A stretch of DNA of 64,000 bases from NCBI RefSeq assembly GCF_900109375.1, contig NZ_FOAB01000004.1, positions 1 to 64,000 on the forward strand, read 5' to 3'. The first letter of the stretch is position 1. Each line of letters opens with the position of its first letter. Of this stretch, positions 27,212 through 35,547 are shown piece by piece. The translations under genes and the position numbers were made by a program. The notes beneath the pieces were generated by a model that saw only the letters and a program-made list of their open reading frames with translations, made no database searches and had not been told where the DNA came from. The stretch comes from Aquimarina amphilecti. GTDB taxonomy: Bacteria > Bacteroidota > Bacteroidia > Flavobacteriales > Flavobacteriaceae.

Positions 27212-27877
27212 ATGGCAGCATCTAATAAAAAACAAATTGTAGACAGTCAATATATTATTACGAAGTATATGAACTATGTTCTTGAGCATGATGAATACCC
27301 TAAATCGGTATATAAGTTCTGCAAGGAATCAAAGATTAAGGAAGAGGACTTCTATGAACTTTTTGCCGGTTTGGATAGTGTAAATAAAGGAATTTGGAAC
27401 ACCTTTTTTAGTACAACTATTGATGCTATGAATAGTAATGAAGAATATGACACTTTATCAAGTAAAGATAAAATGCTAACTTTTTTCTTTACATTTTTTG
27501 AGTTACTCACGTTAAATAGAAGTTATGTTCTTTTAACCCTAAACTATCATGATATGCCCCTCAAAAATTTGGGGCAATTAAAAAGTTTACGAAACCATAT
27601 TAAAAGTTTTGCAAAGGAGTTAATTGAAATTGATAATGAAGATAAATTGTTTAGAATTGCGAAAAACCCTGTAACTATATATGCTGAAGGAGCATGGTTT
27701 CAATTCTTGTTTCTTTTAAAATTTTGGATGGAAGATGAATCACCAGGATTTGAAAAGACAGATGTTGCGATAGAGAAATCAGTGCATACAATTTTTGATT
27801 TATTTGATAATACACCGTTAAGTAGTGTATTGGATTTTGGAAAATTTTTGTGGAAAGAAAAATCAATGTGGAATTAG
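27212..27877 (+). CDS. TetR-like regulator linked to ABC1/UbiB kinase
   Basis: A 221-residue, probably all-helical protein. Residues about 10-60 (SQYIITKYMNYVLEHDEYPKS to EDFYELFAGL) resemble a degenerate TetR helix-turn-helix, and the rest a TetR-type ligand-binding core as in proteins named TetR C-terminal domain-containing in Flavobacteriia. It is followed 34 bp later by an ABC1/UbiB kinase gene. This pair is, from memory, common in the family, so a joint function is likely. DNA binding is not certain because the helix-turn-helix is weak. Confidence 0.7.
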   Translation: MAASNKKQIVDSQYIITKYMNYVLEHDEYPKSVYKFCKESKIKEEDFYELFAGLDSVNKGIWNTFFSTTIDAMNSNEEYDTLSSKDKMLTFFFTFFELLTLNRSYVLLTLNYHDMPLKNLGQLKSLRNHIKSFAKELIEIDNEDKLFRIAKNPVTIYAEGAWFQFLFLLKFWMEDESPGFEKTDVAIEKSVHTIFDLFDNTPLSSVLDFGKFLWKEKSMWN

Positions 27878-27911
27878 AGTTTTGAAGAAAATTAAATTAT
27901 AGGAAAGGAAT

Positions 27912-29219
27912 ATGAAGACAATAGATAAAATACCTACTAGTAAAATTGGACGCACTACTGAGCTTGTGAAAACTGGGGTAAAAGTGGGTGGTAATTATCT
28001 AAAATATTACAGTAAAAAAGCTGTGAACCCTAAAATTACTAGGGATCAATTAAATGAGAGTAATGCTGCTGACATTTATGATGGATTAAAAAATTTGAAG
28101 GGTAGTGCATTAAAAGTTGCACAAATGCTCTCGATGGAGAAAAATATTTTGCCTAGCGCATATGTGGAGAAGTTTTCGTTAGCGCAATTTAGTGTACCTC
28201 CGTTATCTGCTCCATTAGTAAGAAAGACATTTAAAAAATATCACGGAAAATATCCGGAAGATTTATATGACACGTTTGCAACTCAATCTGTTAATGCTGC
28301 CAGTATCGGACAGGTACATAAGGCATCTAAAGACGGGAAAAAACTTGCTGTGAAAATTCAATATCCTGGAGTTGCAGACAGCATAAGTTCTGATTTGGCG
28401 ATGGTAAAGCCCATCGCCATCAGAATGTTTAATTTAAAAGGAAAGGATTCTGATAAGTATTTTAAGGAGTTAGAAGGTAAGTTATTAGAAGAAACAGATT
28501 ATGTTTTAGAAGTACAACAAAGTAAAGATATCACTGGATCTTGTTCGCAAATCCCGAATTTAAGATTCCCTACTTATTATGAAAATCTATCGAGTAAACG
28601 AATCATAACCATGGATTGGATGGATGGAGTTCATTTAAGTGAATTTGCAAAAGGAAATACAGATCAAGAAAAAGCTGACAAAATAGGGCAGGCACTTTGG
28701 GATTTTTATATGTATCAGATGCACGTTTTGAAAGCAGTACATGCAGATCCTCACCCTGGGAATTTTCTTGTAGATAAAGATGATAATTTAATAGCAATCG
28801 ATTTTGGTTGCGTCAAAAAAATTCCTTTGGAGTTTTATACTCCATATTTTGAGTTAGCTGATAAAGAAAATATCGAGAACCCTGATTTTTTTGCTCTAAA
28901 GATGTTCGAGCTGGAAATACTCCGAGAAGATGATTCTTCTGAAGAAAAAACATTTTTCTCGGAGTTGTTCTATGAAATGCTTAGCCTGTTTACGAAACCA
29001 TTTAATGAAGAATTTTTTGATTTTGCTGACGAAAGTTTTTGGAATAAAATTACAGAGTTAAGTGAAAAATATTCTAAAGATACAGAGCTAAGAAAAATGA
29101 ATGGTAATAGAGGAAGTAAACATTTCTTATATATCAATAGAACGTTTTTTGGTTTGTACAATTTATTACACGATTTAAAATCAAAGATTCGTGTTAAAAA
29201 CTTTGAAAATTACCTTTAG
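27912..29219 (+). CDS. ABC1/UbiB family atypical kinase
   Basis: A 435-residue member of the AarF/UbiB/COQ8 family. The KxGQ-like helix is LKGSALKVAQMLSME. The Ala-rich nucleotide loop and Lys are in NAASIGQVHKASKDGKKLAVKIQYPG, the catalytic loop in HADPHPGNFL and the metal site in LIAIDFGCVKK. These proteins act as ATPases or kinases that support quinone synthesis or lipid metabolism at the membrane. There is no membrane helix here, unlike UbiB. Cotranscribed with the TetR-like gene and ended by a good terminator. The substrate is not known; menaquinone-related work is an inference. Confidence 0.88.
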   Translation: MKTIDKIPTSKIGRTTELVKTGVKVGGNYLKYYSKKAVNPKITRDQLNESNAADIYDGLKNLKGSALKVAQMLSMEKNILPSAYVEKFSLAQFSVPPLSAPLVRKTFKKYHGKYPEDLYDTFATQSVNAASIGQVHKASKDGKKLAVKIQYPGVADSISSDLAMVKPIAIRMFNLKGKDSDKYFKELEGKLLEETDYVLEVQQSKDITGSCSQIPNLRFPTYYENLSSKRIITMDWMDGVHLSEFAKGNTDQEKADKIGQALWDFYMYQMHVLKAVHADPHPGNFLVDKDDNLIAIDFGCVKKIPLEFYTPYFELADKENIENPDFFALKMFELEILREDDSSEEKTFFSELFYEMLSLFTKPFNEEFFDFADESFWNKITELSEKYSKDTELRKMNGNRGSKHFLYINRTFFGLYNLLHDLKSKIRVKNFENYL

Positions 29220-29267
29220 TCGGTCAATTGACTGACTATGGTTTGTTTATTTATTGGTTAGGTTGTT

Positions 29268-29305
29268 GAAAGGCATGCTGTGGTTGGCGTGCCTTTCGTT
29301 TTTTT
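29268..29305 (+). terminator. Terminator after the UbiB-like gene
   Basis: GAAAGGCATGC (29268-29278) pairs with GCGTGCCTTTC (29287-29297; one G-T pair), followed by GTTTTTTT. Confidence 0.85.
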
Positions 29306-29339
29306 ATTAGGTTAAGAGTAGCATTTAATAAAATTCTAA

Positions 29340-29594
29340 TAAAAAAAACCGGAAGCTATGGGGTTAGCTCCCGGAAAACATCTTAAAAAATTAAATTGAT
29401 GATCGTGTGTTAAGTTTAATTCAAAGATCTTTTTTTGGTTAGGGACAAATTTATATCCGGAGGGTAATTATAATTACATAAGAAACCTCCGGAAAAACGA
29501 CAATACTAAATAACCCGCTGTGCACTTTAAAACACCAAAATAGAGTATTGCGTTTGTGGTTTTGTAAAACCGGGAACTAAATAATAGTTCCCGG
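29340..29594. repeat. Three consecutive CCGG-stem hairpins
   Basis: Hairpin 1: CCGGAAGCTA (29348-29357) with TAGCTCCCGG (29364-29373), flanked by an eight-base A run. Hairpin 2: CCGGAGG (29457-29463) with CCTCCGG (29486-29492), enclosing GTAATTATAATTAC. Hairpin 3: CCGGGAACTA (29570-29579) with TAGTTCCCGG (29585-29594). All open with CCGG but the stems differ in sequence, with compensating pairs. On the minus strand hairpin 1 ends in a T run and looks like a terminator. They may belong to minus-strand RNA from the small gene at 29.8 kb or form a separate non-coding RNA. Confidence 0.6.
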
Positions 29595-29732
29595 AACCAA
29601 TTCTGTGAAATAGTGAAAATGGAGGCTGCTATCTTAACTAACAGATTTTCATGGTTTTCAAGATTGGTTTTGCTGTCTATATGATATTTTAATAAATCAT
29701 TTCATATGTTTTTAATCCTCTTCGAATTATTT

Positions 29733-29843
29733 TTACTTAAATATTTGAAGAATGATGTAAAGAATTAGTAGAACGATTATTAATGTAATTAGGAATAAAG
29801 AGGTTTTAGTTAATATGCGGTGGAATTTATCAAATCTATTCAT
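29733..29843 (-). CDS. Possible 36-residue single-span membrane peptide
   Basis: A short frame translating to a charged N-terminus (MNRFDKFHRILTKTS) and one strongly hydrophobic helix of about 20 residues (FLITLIIVLLILYIILQIF), ending with Lys and a stop. The composition is what a small membrane protein would show and is unlikely in random AT-rich DNA with such a clear polar/hydrophobic border, but length alone gives weak support. No good promoter was found upstream. Downstream on the same strand are the three CCGG hairpins. Confidence 0.4.
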   Translation of the reverse strand: MNRFDKFHRILTKTSLFLITLIIVLLILYIILQIFK

Positions 29844-30553
29844 GATACATTCTGTGACATTTAACCCGTTGACTCTTGAGTAAAAGGAAATGGAACTTGT
29901 TTAGATAAAGATGGTAAAACTTTAATATAGTTTTCATAGTTTATGTATTAGAGTTGGTTGCTCTTTTAAATTTTTACTATGATAACAGCCTCGGGTCAAA
30001 TGTAGGAATTACACTTCTAATATAAATATGGTTAAACCATATTTAAAGTATGTTTTTAGCTTAGTGTTGTGTTTTTTTAAAAATTTAAGTTGCTTTAAAT
30101 AAATAATTTAACATGTTAAATTAACGGTAATTTATGTTTAAATTAACAAAAAATATTAAGTGTCAAAACTGGTATTTTAACATTTTGTAAACTCTTTTGT
30201 CGGCAAATCGTACTATTTGGAAGGGAGTAGTTTTTGTGTTATTTGATGAGTATAGATATCATTTTGTAGTTCATTAGAAGGATTTATAATGGATATGATA
30301 ATGATTTGATCTTTAGAAGATATAATTAATTGACTTCTTTTCTTTTTTTTGGAAAATACTTAATTAGTGAGTTTCAGAAAATTCGTTTGTAGATTTTATT
30401 AGCCATTAATCGAAAAAAGTAAATTTTTCAGAAAATTTTCTCTTTACTCAAATATTTGAAATCCTTAGTTTTAATTTTAATAATAAGTAATATCTGTTTT
30501 GCCATAAAGTCATCACCGTGATTTTAAAACAAAGAAATAGGAAATAATTTGAT
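29844..30553. other. Long AT-rich stretch without recognisable gene
   Basis: About 700 bp between the small peptide and the next gene. I see no tRNA, no long frame and no strong hairpin, only AT-rich DNA. It may hold the promoter of the 93-residue gene at 30554, but no clear consensus is visible. Confidence 0.5.
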
Positions 30554-30835
30554 ATGGATATACAAACAATACTTCAAGATGATTTGAAAGAAACTTTAGC
30601 CTATACGTTTTCTGTATATCTAAACCAATCTTTAAATGCTATTTATATTGATTTAGAAACAGAAGATACTGAAGTTTCTTATACTATATATGATAAAAAG
30701 GGACAAATCATTAAATCCTGTCATAATTTGTCTAGAAGAAATAAGCTGTCACTAAATTCTTTTCCTTCAGGAGTATATAAAGTAGAAGTCATGGATGATC
30801 TACACAAAATTACTAAAGAAGTATTAAGGTTTTAA
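30554..30835 (+). CDS. Small protein resembling a type IX secretion C-terminal sorting domain without signal peptide
   Basis: A 93-residue protein. The second half (VSYTIYDKKGQIIKSCHNL, then LSLNSFPSGVYKVEVMDD and KEVLRF) follows the pattern of the type A sorting domain: a strand with x-Y-D-x-x-G, then L-x-S-G-x-Y-x-V, then K-x-x-x-x. Such domains normally end long secreted proteins that start with a signal peptide. Here there is none, and the first 30 residues (MDIQTILQDDLKETLAYTFS) are polar. It may be a detached remnant, a cytoplasmic protein with the same fold, or a regulator. It is isolated between two long intergenic stretches. Confidence 0.6.
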   Translation: MDIQTILQDDLKETLAYTFSVYLNQSLNAIYIDLETEDTEVSYTIYDKKGQIIKSCHNLSRRNKLSLNSFPSGVYKVEVMDDLHKITKEVLRF

Positions 30836-30916
30836 CTTGTGTTTTTATCATCAAACTTGGTAAGAAAACAATTTTTAATTTTTTAGGCTAGTTTTATTAA
30901 AGAATGAATAATACGG

Positions 30917-30924
30917 TAATTTTG
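30917..30924 (+). promoter_or_regulatory. -7 element upstream of the KASIII gene
   Basis: TAATTTTG fits TAnnTTTG, 132 bp before the ATG at 31057, which would give a leader of about 125 bases. No clear -33 box. Confidence 0.4.
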
Positions 30925-31056
30925 TTATGCGTGCATACAATAAGATTGCGGTTTCTTTTATCAAAAACGTAAGAATACATATCTTGCTCTGCAGTTTTTT
31001 AGCAATTATAGTAATTAGCTATTGTTGTACACAATACACACTCAATATTAAAATAT

Positions 31057-32067
31057 ATGTATACTTCAAAAGTAACAGGATTAGGGAGCTACGTTCCTGA
31101 GAATGTTGTAACTAATGACGACCTTTCTAAGATAATGGATACCAATGATGCCTGGATTCAGGAACGAACTGGAATAAAAGAAAGACGCCATATTAAAAAA
31201 GGAGATGGAAATAGCACTTCAGTAATGGGAGTGAAAGCAGCAAAAATTGCCTTAGAAAGGGCAAAATTAACAAAAGACGATATAGATCTTATCATTTTTG
31301 CTACGCTTAGTCCAGATATGTATTTTCCTGGAGGTGGTGTAAGAGTGCAGGATATGATGGATATGGGAACAGTGCCTGCACTAGATGTTCGTAATCAGTG
31401 TAGCGGGTTTGTATATGCGCTATCTGTTGCTGATCAGTTTATTAAAACAGGAATGTATAAGAATGTTTTAATCATAGGAAGTGAGAATCATAGTGGAGGA
31501 CTTGATATGACGACTAGAGGTAGAGGAGTTTCTGTGATATTTGGAGATGGAGCAGGAGCAATGGTTTTATCAAGAAATGAAAAAGAAGATGGTAGTGGAG
31601 TGTTATCTACTCATTTGCATAGTGAAGGAGCTCATGCTAAGGAACTTTCATTAGAAGGTCCTAGCACAGATCATTGGGTTCCGGAAATTATAGCGAAGAA
31701 CGATCAAGAGAATATTCCTTACTACCCTTATATGAATGGGCAGTTTGTATTTAAAAATGCTGTAGTACGTTTTTCGGAAGTTATTAATGAAGGATTACAG
31801 AAAAATAATCTTACTCCTGTAGATATTAATATGTTAATACCGCATCAGGCAAATCTCAGAATCTCTCAATTTGTTCAAAAACAATTTAGATTGTCTGATG
31901 ATCAAGTTTATAATAATATCCAACGATATGGAAATACTACAGCGGCTTCAATTCCGATTGCTTTAACAGAGGCTTGGGAAGAAGGAAAAATTAAAGACGG
32001 TGATCTTATAGTATTAGCAGCTTTTGGAAGTGGTTTTACTTGGGGAAGTGCTATTATTAAATGGTAA
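31057..32067 (+). CDS. 3-oxoacyl-ACP synthase III family protein (KASIII)
   Basis: A 336-residue thiolase-fold condensing enzyme that joins a short acyl-CoA with malonyl-ACP to start fatty-acid chains. The catalytic Cys115 is in VRNQCSGFVYAL, the His in LIPHQANLRISQ and the Asn in QRYGNTTAASIP, so the triad is complete. It is not beside plsX or other fab genes, the usual place of the housekeeping fabH, and so is probably a second KASIII with special substrate use (branched or secondary-metabolite starters are possible). Transcribed alone with a strong terminator. Confidence 0.9.
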   Translation: MYTSKVTGLGSYVPENVVTNDDLSKIMDTNDAWIQERTGIKERRHIKKGDGNSTSVMGVKAAKIALERAKLTKDDIDLIIFATLSPDMYFPGGGVRVQDMMDMGTVPALDVRNQCSGFVYALSVADQFIKTGMYKNVLIIGSENHSGGLDMTTRGRGVSVIFGDGAGAMVLSRNEKEDGSGVLSTHLHSEGAHAKELSLEGPSTDHWVPEIIAKNDQENIPYYPYMNGQFVFKNAVVRFSEVINEGLQKNNLTPVDINMLIPHQANLRISQFVQKQFRLSDDQVYNNIQRYGNTTAASIPIALTEAWEEGKIKDGDLIVLAAFGSGFTWGSAIIKW

Positions 32068-32089
32068 TAAGAAAATAGAGATAAAATAG

Positions 32090-32120
32090 AAATCGCGAAA
32101 CCTTAGTTTCGCGATTTTTT
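32090..32120 (+). terminator. Terminator after the KASIII gene
   Basis: A 12-bp perfect stem AAATCGCGAAAC (32090-32101) and GTTTCGCGATTT (32106-32117), loop CTTA, then T residues. Confidence 0.9.
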
Positions 32121-32331
32121 ATATATGTACCGGGGTTATTTTTTTTTAAAGGCTAATTCAAATAAATTATAACCAATCTGGTATTATAATAGACGTAATA
32201 AATCAGATAGTGTTACAAAAACATTGTGTTTTTTACGAATATTTAACTTAAGGCTATTTTGTTTGAATAATACTTAAATTTAACAAATAATATAAGTATA
32301 TTTTATTAAATTAACACATTAACTGTTTTTA

Positions 32332-34758
32332 TTAGAGTATTCCTCCGCCGGACTTTTCATTTTTATCTCTTCTTTTTCGTGAAACTTTTCTGTTTTTTCC
32401 ACTACCAAAACGATATGATAATCCAAGAAATACAGTCTGTGTCTCACCTTGAAATTGTCCGTTTTGTTCGAAAGGGAAATCACCAGAGAATCTAAAACGC
32501 ATAGTATTAAAAATATCGTTAAAATTTATACTTGCCGTTCCTTTACCTTGTAAGAAATTATATCTAGCTCCAGTATTAATAAAATAAAAAGGTTTTGTTT
32601 TAAATTGGATTCCTTCCTGTTCTCCTCGATAAAATCCGAATATTTGAAAAGTTAGATTTTTAGTAGCTTTGAAGTTGTTGTTCATTCTAAAGTTATAAAC
32701 AACAGCATCTACTTCACTGGAAACTTGAACTATTTCATCCATTCCGTTAACTTCAACAATGTCCTCTACAATACCTTTTTGAGTTTGAGCGTATAAATCA
32801 AAACTAGCATTAAAATTCCACCATTTAGTTGGACGGTAATTACTTGAGATTTCTACTCCGTAAGCGGAATTGTTATCAAAATTTTCAAATGTGAGTATTT
32901 GACCTTCTTCTACTGTCGGATCTGCTAGTAAGGTTTGATTAATCTCGTCATTAATTAAACGATAAAATGTACCAGCTGTAATAGATCCTCCAGTCAACTT
33001 ACGTGTGTAATTTAATTCGATCGAATTAGTGAACTGTGGATCTAATTCAGGATTACCTCTAGAAGTAATTCTTGGTGTACTCCATTCTCTAATTGGGTTT
33101 ACTTGATTAAGACCTGGTCGATCTACTCGTCTACTATAGCTTAATTGATAACTGTTTTTTTCTCCAGGTGTATAGGTTAAATACGCAGAAGGATATATCG
33201 TAAAAATATCATCTTCAAACACTTTTTGATTATTGAAAATAGCTTCTACTTGATAGCTTTCCAACCTAGCTCCCAATTGATATGACCATTTTTCATAGTT
33301 TTTACCATAAGTAGCATATAATGCGTGAATATCTCTATCATAGCGATATTTAGAATCATCAAATAATGTGGATTGATATTCATTATCCGTACGTCTTAAT
33401 CTTCCTTCATATCCCAGTTCTAACTTAGCTTTTTCTGATAAGGGGTTTACATAATCTAGGTTGATTGTTGTATTTGTTCTTTCGTTATCTAATATATCAT
33501 CATAATTAGGAGTTAACCCTCCAACAAAATTAAAGTCATCGTTACTGTCACCTTCAAAAACATTATAATCTAATTCTAATTCTATATTATGACCTTCTTT
33601 TTTAAAATCATGCTTGTAGTCAAAGTTATATGTAGATCCTAGATTATCACTCTTATTAATTAAATCCTGAAAAATATCATTTCCTGGAGTATCGAAAAAT
33701 AAAATATCTGTTGTCCCTATAGTTTTTCCATCAAATAAATTCTGATTGGTATATAATGATATGGTGTTTTTATCATTTATGTAATAATCAAAACCTACTT
33801 TAAATAAGTGAGATTTATTATTATCCCGAAAACGGAAATCCGTTCTGTAATTCTGATCACCTCTAAAAACAAAACCTTGATTTAGGTTTTTTGTAATGTT
33901 AGCGCCATAATTTCCGTATACATTTATTTTACCGCTTCTGTAGTTTAGATCAATAGAACTATTGAATCTTGCATTCTTGTCCCAGTTTACTCCAAGGTTT
34001 ATATTTCCGTTAAATCCAATATTTGCATTTTTACGCAGTACGATATTGATGATTCCACTCATACCTTCGGGATTATATTTGGCTGATGGATTCGTTATAA
34101 GTTCAACTGATTTAATTGATGTCGAAGGGATTTGTTTTAATAATTGAGTAGGTGAAATATTTGTTGGTTTGCCATCAATTAGGACTTGTACATTTGGATT
34201 ACCACGTAAAGCAATATTACCATCTTGATCTACATTAACAGAAGGGATGTTTTGCATTATTTCTGCTGCGGTACCTCCTGTCGTGGTTAGATCTTTTCCG
34301 ATATTAATTACTTTTCGGTCTATTTTTTGTTCAATCGTTGTACGTTCGGCAATAATAGTTACATCATCTAATGCTTGTGCTTCTTCCTCTAATGAAATAG
34401 TACCGACATTAATGTTTTTACTTTTCTTAGAAATTTCAAGAGGTTGACTATGGCTTTTGTATCCTATGAACTGTATTTTTAGGATATAACTTCCTTTGGG
34501 AATATCTGTAATAGAAAATGTACCATCTTCTTTAGTAATTCCTCCGCTAATTAATTTATCAGCCCAATCATTTACTATAATAGTTGCGTATGGAATTGGT
34601 TGATCGAGATTTTTGTCAATTACTTTTCCTTCGATTGTTCCTAGTATAACATTGTTACTAGGTTGAGCTATGATCATAGAAAAGGAAAATAGTAAAAAGA
34701 ATAAGATTAATTTTTGACCAGCCTGTTGACGACTACTGGGTAGATTGATTTTTTTCAT
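32332..34758 (-). CDS. TonB-dependent receptor, outer-membrane beta-barrel family with carboxypeptidase-regulatory domain
   Basis: An 808-residue outer-membrane protein. A signal peptide (about 1-32) is followed by a CarboxypepD_reg-like domain (about 38-125, GTIEGKVIDKNLDQPIPYAT). The plug domain (about 130-240) has DVTIIAERTTIEQKIDRKV and PSVNVDQDGNIALRGNPNVQ, and the long barrel ends in YRFGSGKNRK plus a basic tail. The missing SusD partner and the barrel type (OMP_b-brl_3) suggest a receptor for metal chelates or small ligands rather than a glycan SusC. The leader in front is about 300 bp long and holds a strong hairpin and an ECF-like promoter (see 34759-35181). Confidence 0.88.
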   Translation of the reverse strand: MKKINLPSSRQQAGQKLILFFLLFSFSMIIAQPSNNVILGTIEGKVIDKNLDQPIPYATIIVNDWADKLISGGITKEDGTFSITDIPKGSYILKIQFIGYKSHSQPLEISKKSKNINVGTISLEEEAQALDDVTIIAERTTIEQKIDRKVINIGKDLTTTGGTAAEIMQNIPSVNVDQDGNIALRGNPNVQVLIDGKPTNISPTQLLKQIPSTSIKSVELITNPSAKYNPEGMSGIINIVLRKNANIGFNGNINLGVNWDKNARFNSSIDLNYRSGKINVYGNYGANITKNLNQGFVFRGDQNYRTDFRFRDNNKSHLFKVGFDYYINDKNTISLYTNQNLFDGKTIGTTDILFFDTPGNDIFQDLINKSDNLGSTYNFDYKHDFKKEGHNIELELDYNVFEGDSNDDFNFVGGLTPNYDDILDNERTNTTINLDYVNPLSEKAKLELGYEGRLRRTDNEYQSTLFDDSKYRYDRDIHALYATYGKNYEKWSYQLGARLESYQVEAIFNNQKVFEDDIFTIYPSAYLTYTPGEKNSYQLSYSRRVDRPGLNQVNPIREWSTPRITSRGNPELDPQFTNSIELNYTRKLTGGSITAGTFYRLINDEINQTLLADPTVEEGQILTFENFDNNSAYGVEISSNYRPTKWWNFNASFDLYAQTQKGIVEDIVEVNGMDEIVQVSSEVDAVVYNFRMNNNFKATKNLTFQIFGFYRGEQEGIQFKTKPFYFINTGARYNFLQGKGTASINFNDIFNTMRFRFSGDFPFEQNGQFQGETQTVFLGLSYRFGSGKNRKVSRKRRDKNEKSGGGIL

Positions 34759-35181
34759 TTTGAACGATTATTTGATTGATAATTATGTTAAGCATTGTAC
34801 TTTGTATTGCATAATACAAAGACATAAATTTTTCCCGTTTTGTACACGTTGATTAATCGTGTGTTTGATATATGACGATTCAATCTAAAATCTGTTACAT
34901 CAATAGTTTCTTTTAACAATAAATTATATAATTAAAGACCGCCCCTAAATTAGGGGCGGTCTTCTTATAATAATCAAATAGTAACACTAACCATCAACTA
35001 TGAATAAAATTTGATTATTAAGTAACTAACTAACTAAATTTATGAAAAATCATATTTCTTTACCTATAAGACGTGAGTGGTAAGACTTATGTTACACCTG
35101 TTTTTTGTTTTTAACATTTTAGCCTTTATTTTTAACTTTTAATAGAGGTATTAACTTTATTTTGCAATCAAATTATAAGAT
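34759..35181. other. Divergent intergenic region between TonB receptor and CoA-binding gene
   Basis: A 423-bp region without a clear gene. It holds an isolated GC-rich hairpin (34935-34963) and, on the minus strand, an ECF-like promoter candidate (GTAACAT complement at 35089-35095, CGTCTTA complement at 35067-35073, 15 bp apart). A 13-codon frame on the plus strand (35042-35083) is seen but not supported as a gene. Confidence 0.5.
34935..34966. terminator. Strong isolated hairpin, terminator-like
   Basis: AAGACCGCCCCTA (34935-34947) pairs perfectly with TAGGGGCGGTCTT (34951-34963). The flanking T-richness is modest on both strands. No gene ends here: both neighbours start away from it. It may end a short RNA or act within the receptor's leader. 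Confidence 0.6.
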
Positions 35182-35547
35182 ATGGCATCTAAAAAAACAT
35201 TGGTATTGGGAGCTTCATTAAAATCGAATCGATATTCTAATCTGGCAATAAATAAATTGGTAAGTTTTAATCACGATGTTGTAGCCATTGGACTTCGAGA
35301 AGGTGTTGTTTCAGGAGTTAAGATTGAAACAGATGTAATAGATTTTGAATATATCGATACTGTTACTTTATATCTCAATCCAACTCGTCAAGAGCAATAT
35401 TATAAATATATAGTAAATCTCAATCCAAGAAGAGTCATTTTTAATCCTGGAACAGAGAATCCGGAATTTTACAAAATTTTAAGACAAGCGAATATAGATA
35501 TGGAAGTAGCTTGTACATTGGTGTTACTTTCTACGAATCAGTATTAA
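35182..35547 (+). CDS. CoA-binding (Rossmann-fold) protein
   Basis: A 121-residue protein of the CoA_binding family (YccU-like). The nucleotide loop is [17 protein letters not shown]. Further core motifs are [11 protein letters not shown], the segment [16 protein letters not shown] and a C-terminal VACTLVLL. Proteins of this size bind CoA but have no catalytic domain; the biological role is not settled. The last 24 bp overlap the 3' end of the convergent symporter gene, so transcripts of the two can pair at their ends. Confidence 0.85.
   Translation: MASKKTLVLGASLKSNRYSNLAINKLVSFNHDVVAIGLREGVVSGVKIETDVIDFEYIDTVTLYLNPTRQEQYYKYIVNLNPRRVIFNPGTENPEFYKILRQANIDMEVACTLVLLSTNQY

Noticed and set aside
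29340-29594. Possible CRISPR array because of three regularly placed hairpins
   Set aside because: The repeats do not share sequence beyond CCGG, spacing is not uniform (about 78-113 bp) and no cas gene is near.
30927-31100. Short frame MRAYNKIAVSFIKNV with a hydrophobic stretch upstream of and overlapping the KASIII start
   Set aside because: Its ATG lies directly behind the -7 element, before the expected transcription start, and it overlaps the real gene in another frame.
35042-35083. 13-codon frame MKNHISLPIRREW in front of the CoA-binding gene
   Set aside because: Too short to support; it coincides with the opposite-strand ECF-like promoter and no translational signal was seen.
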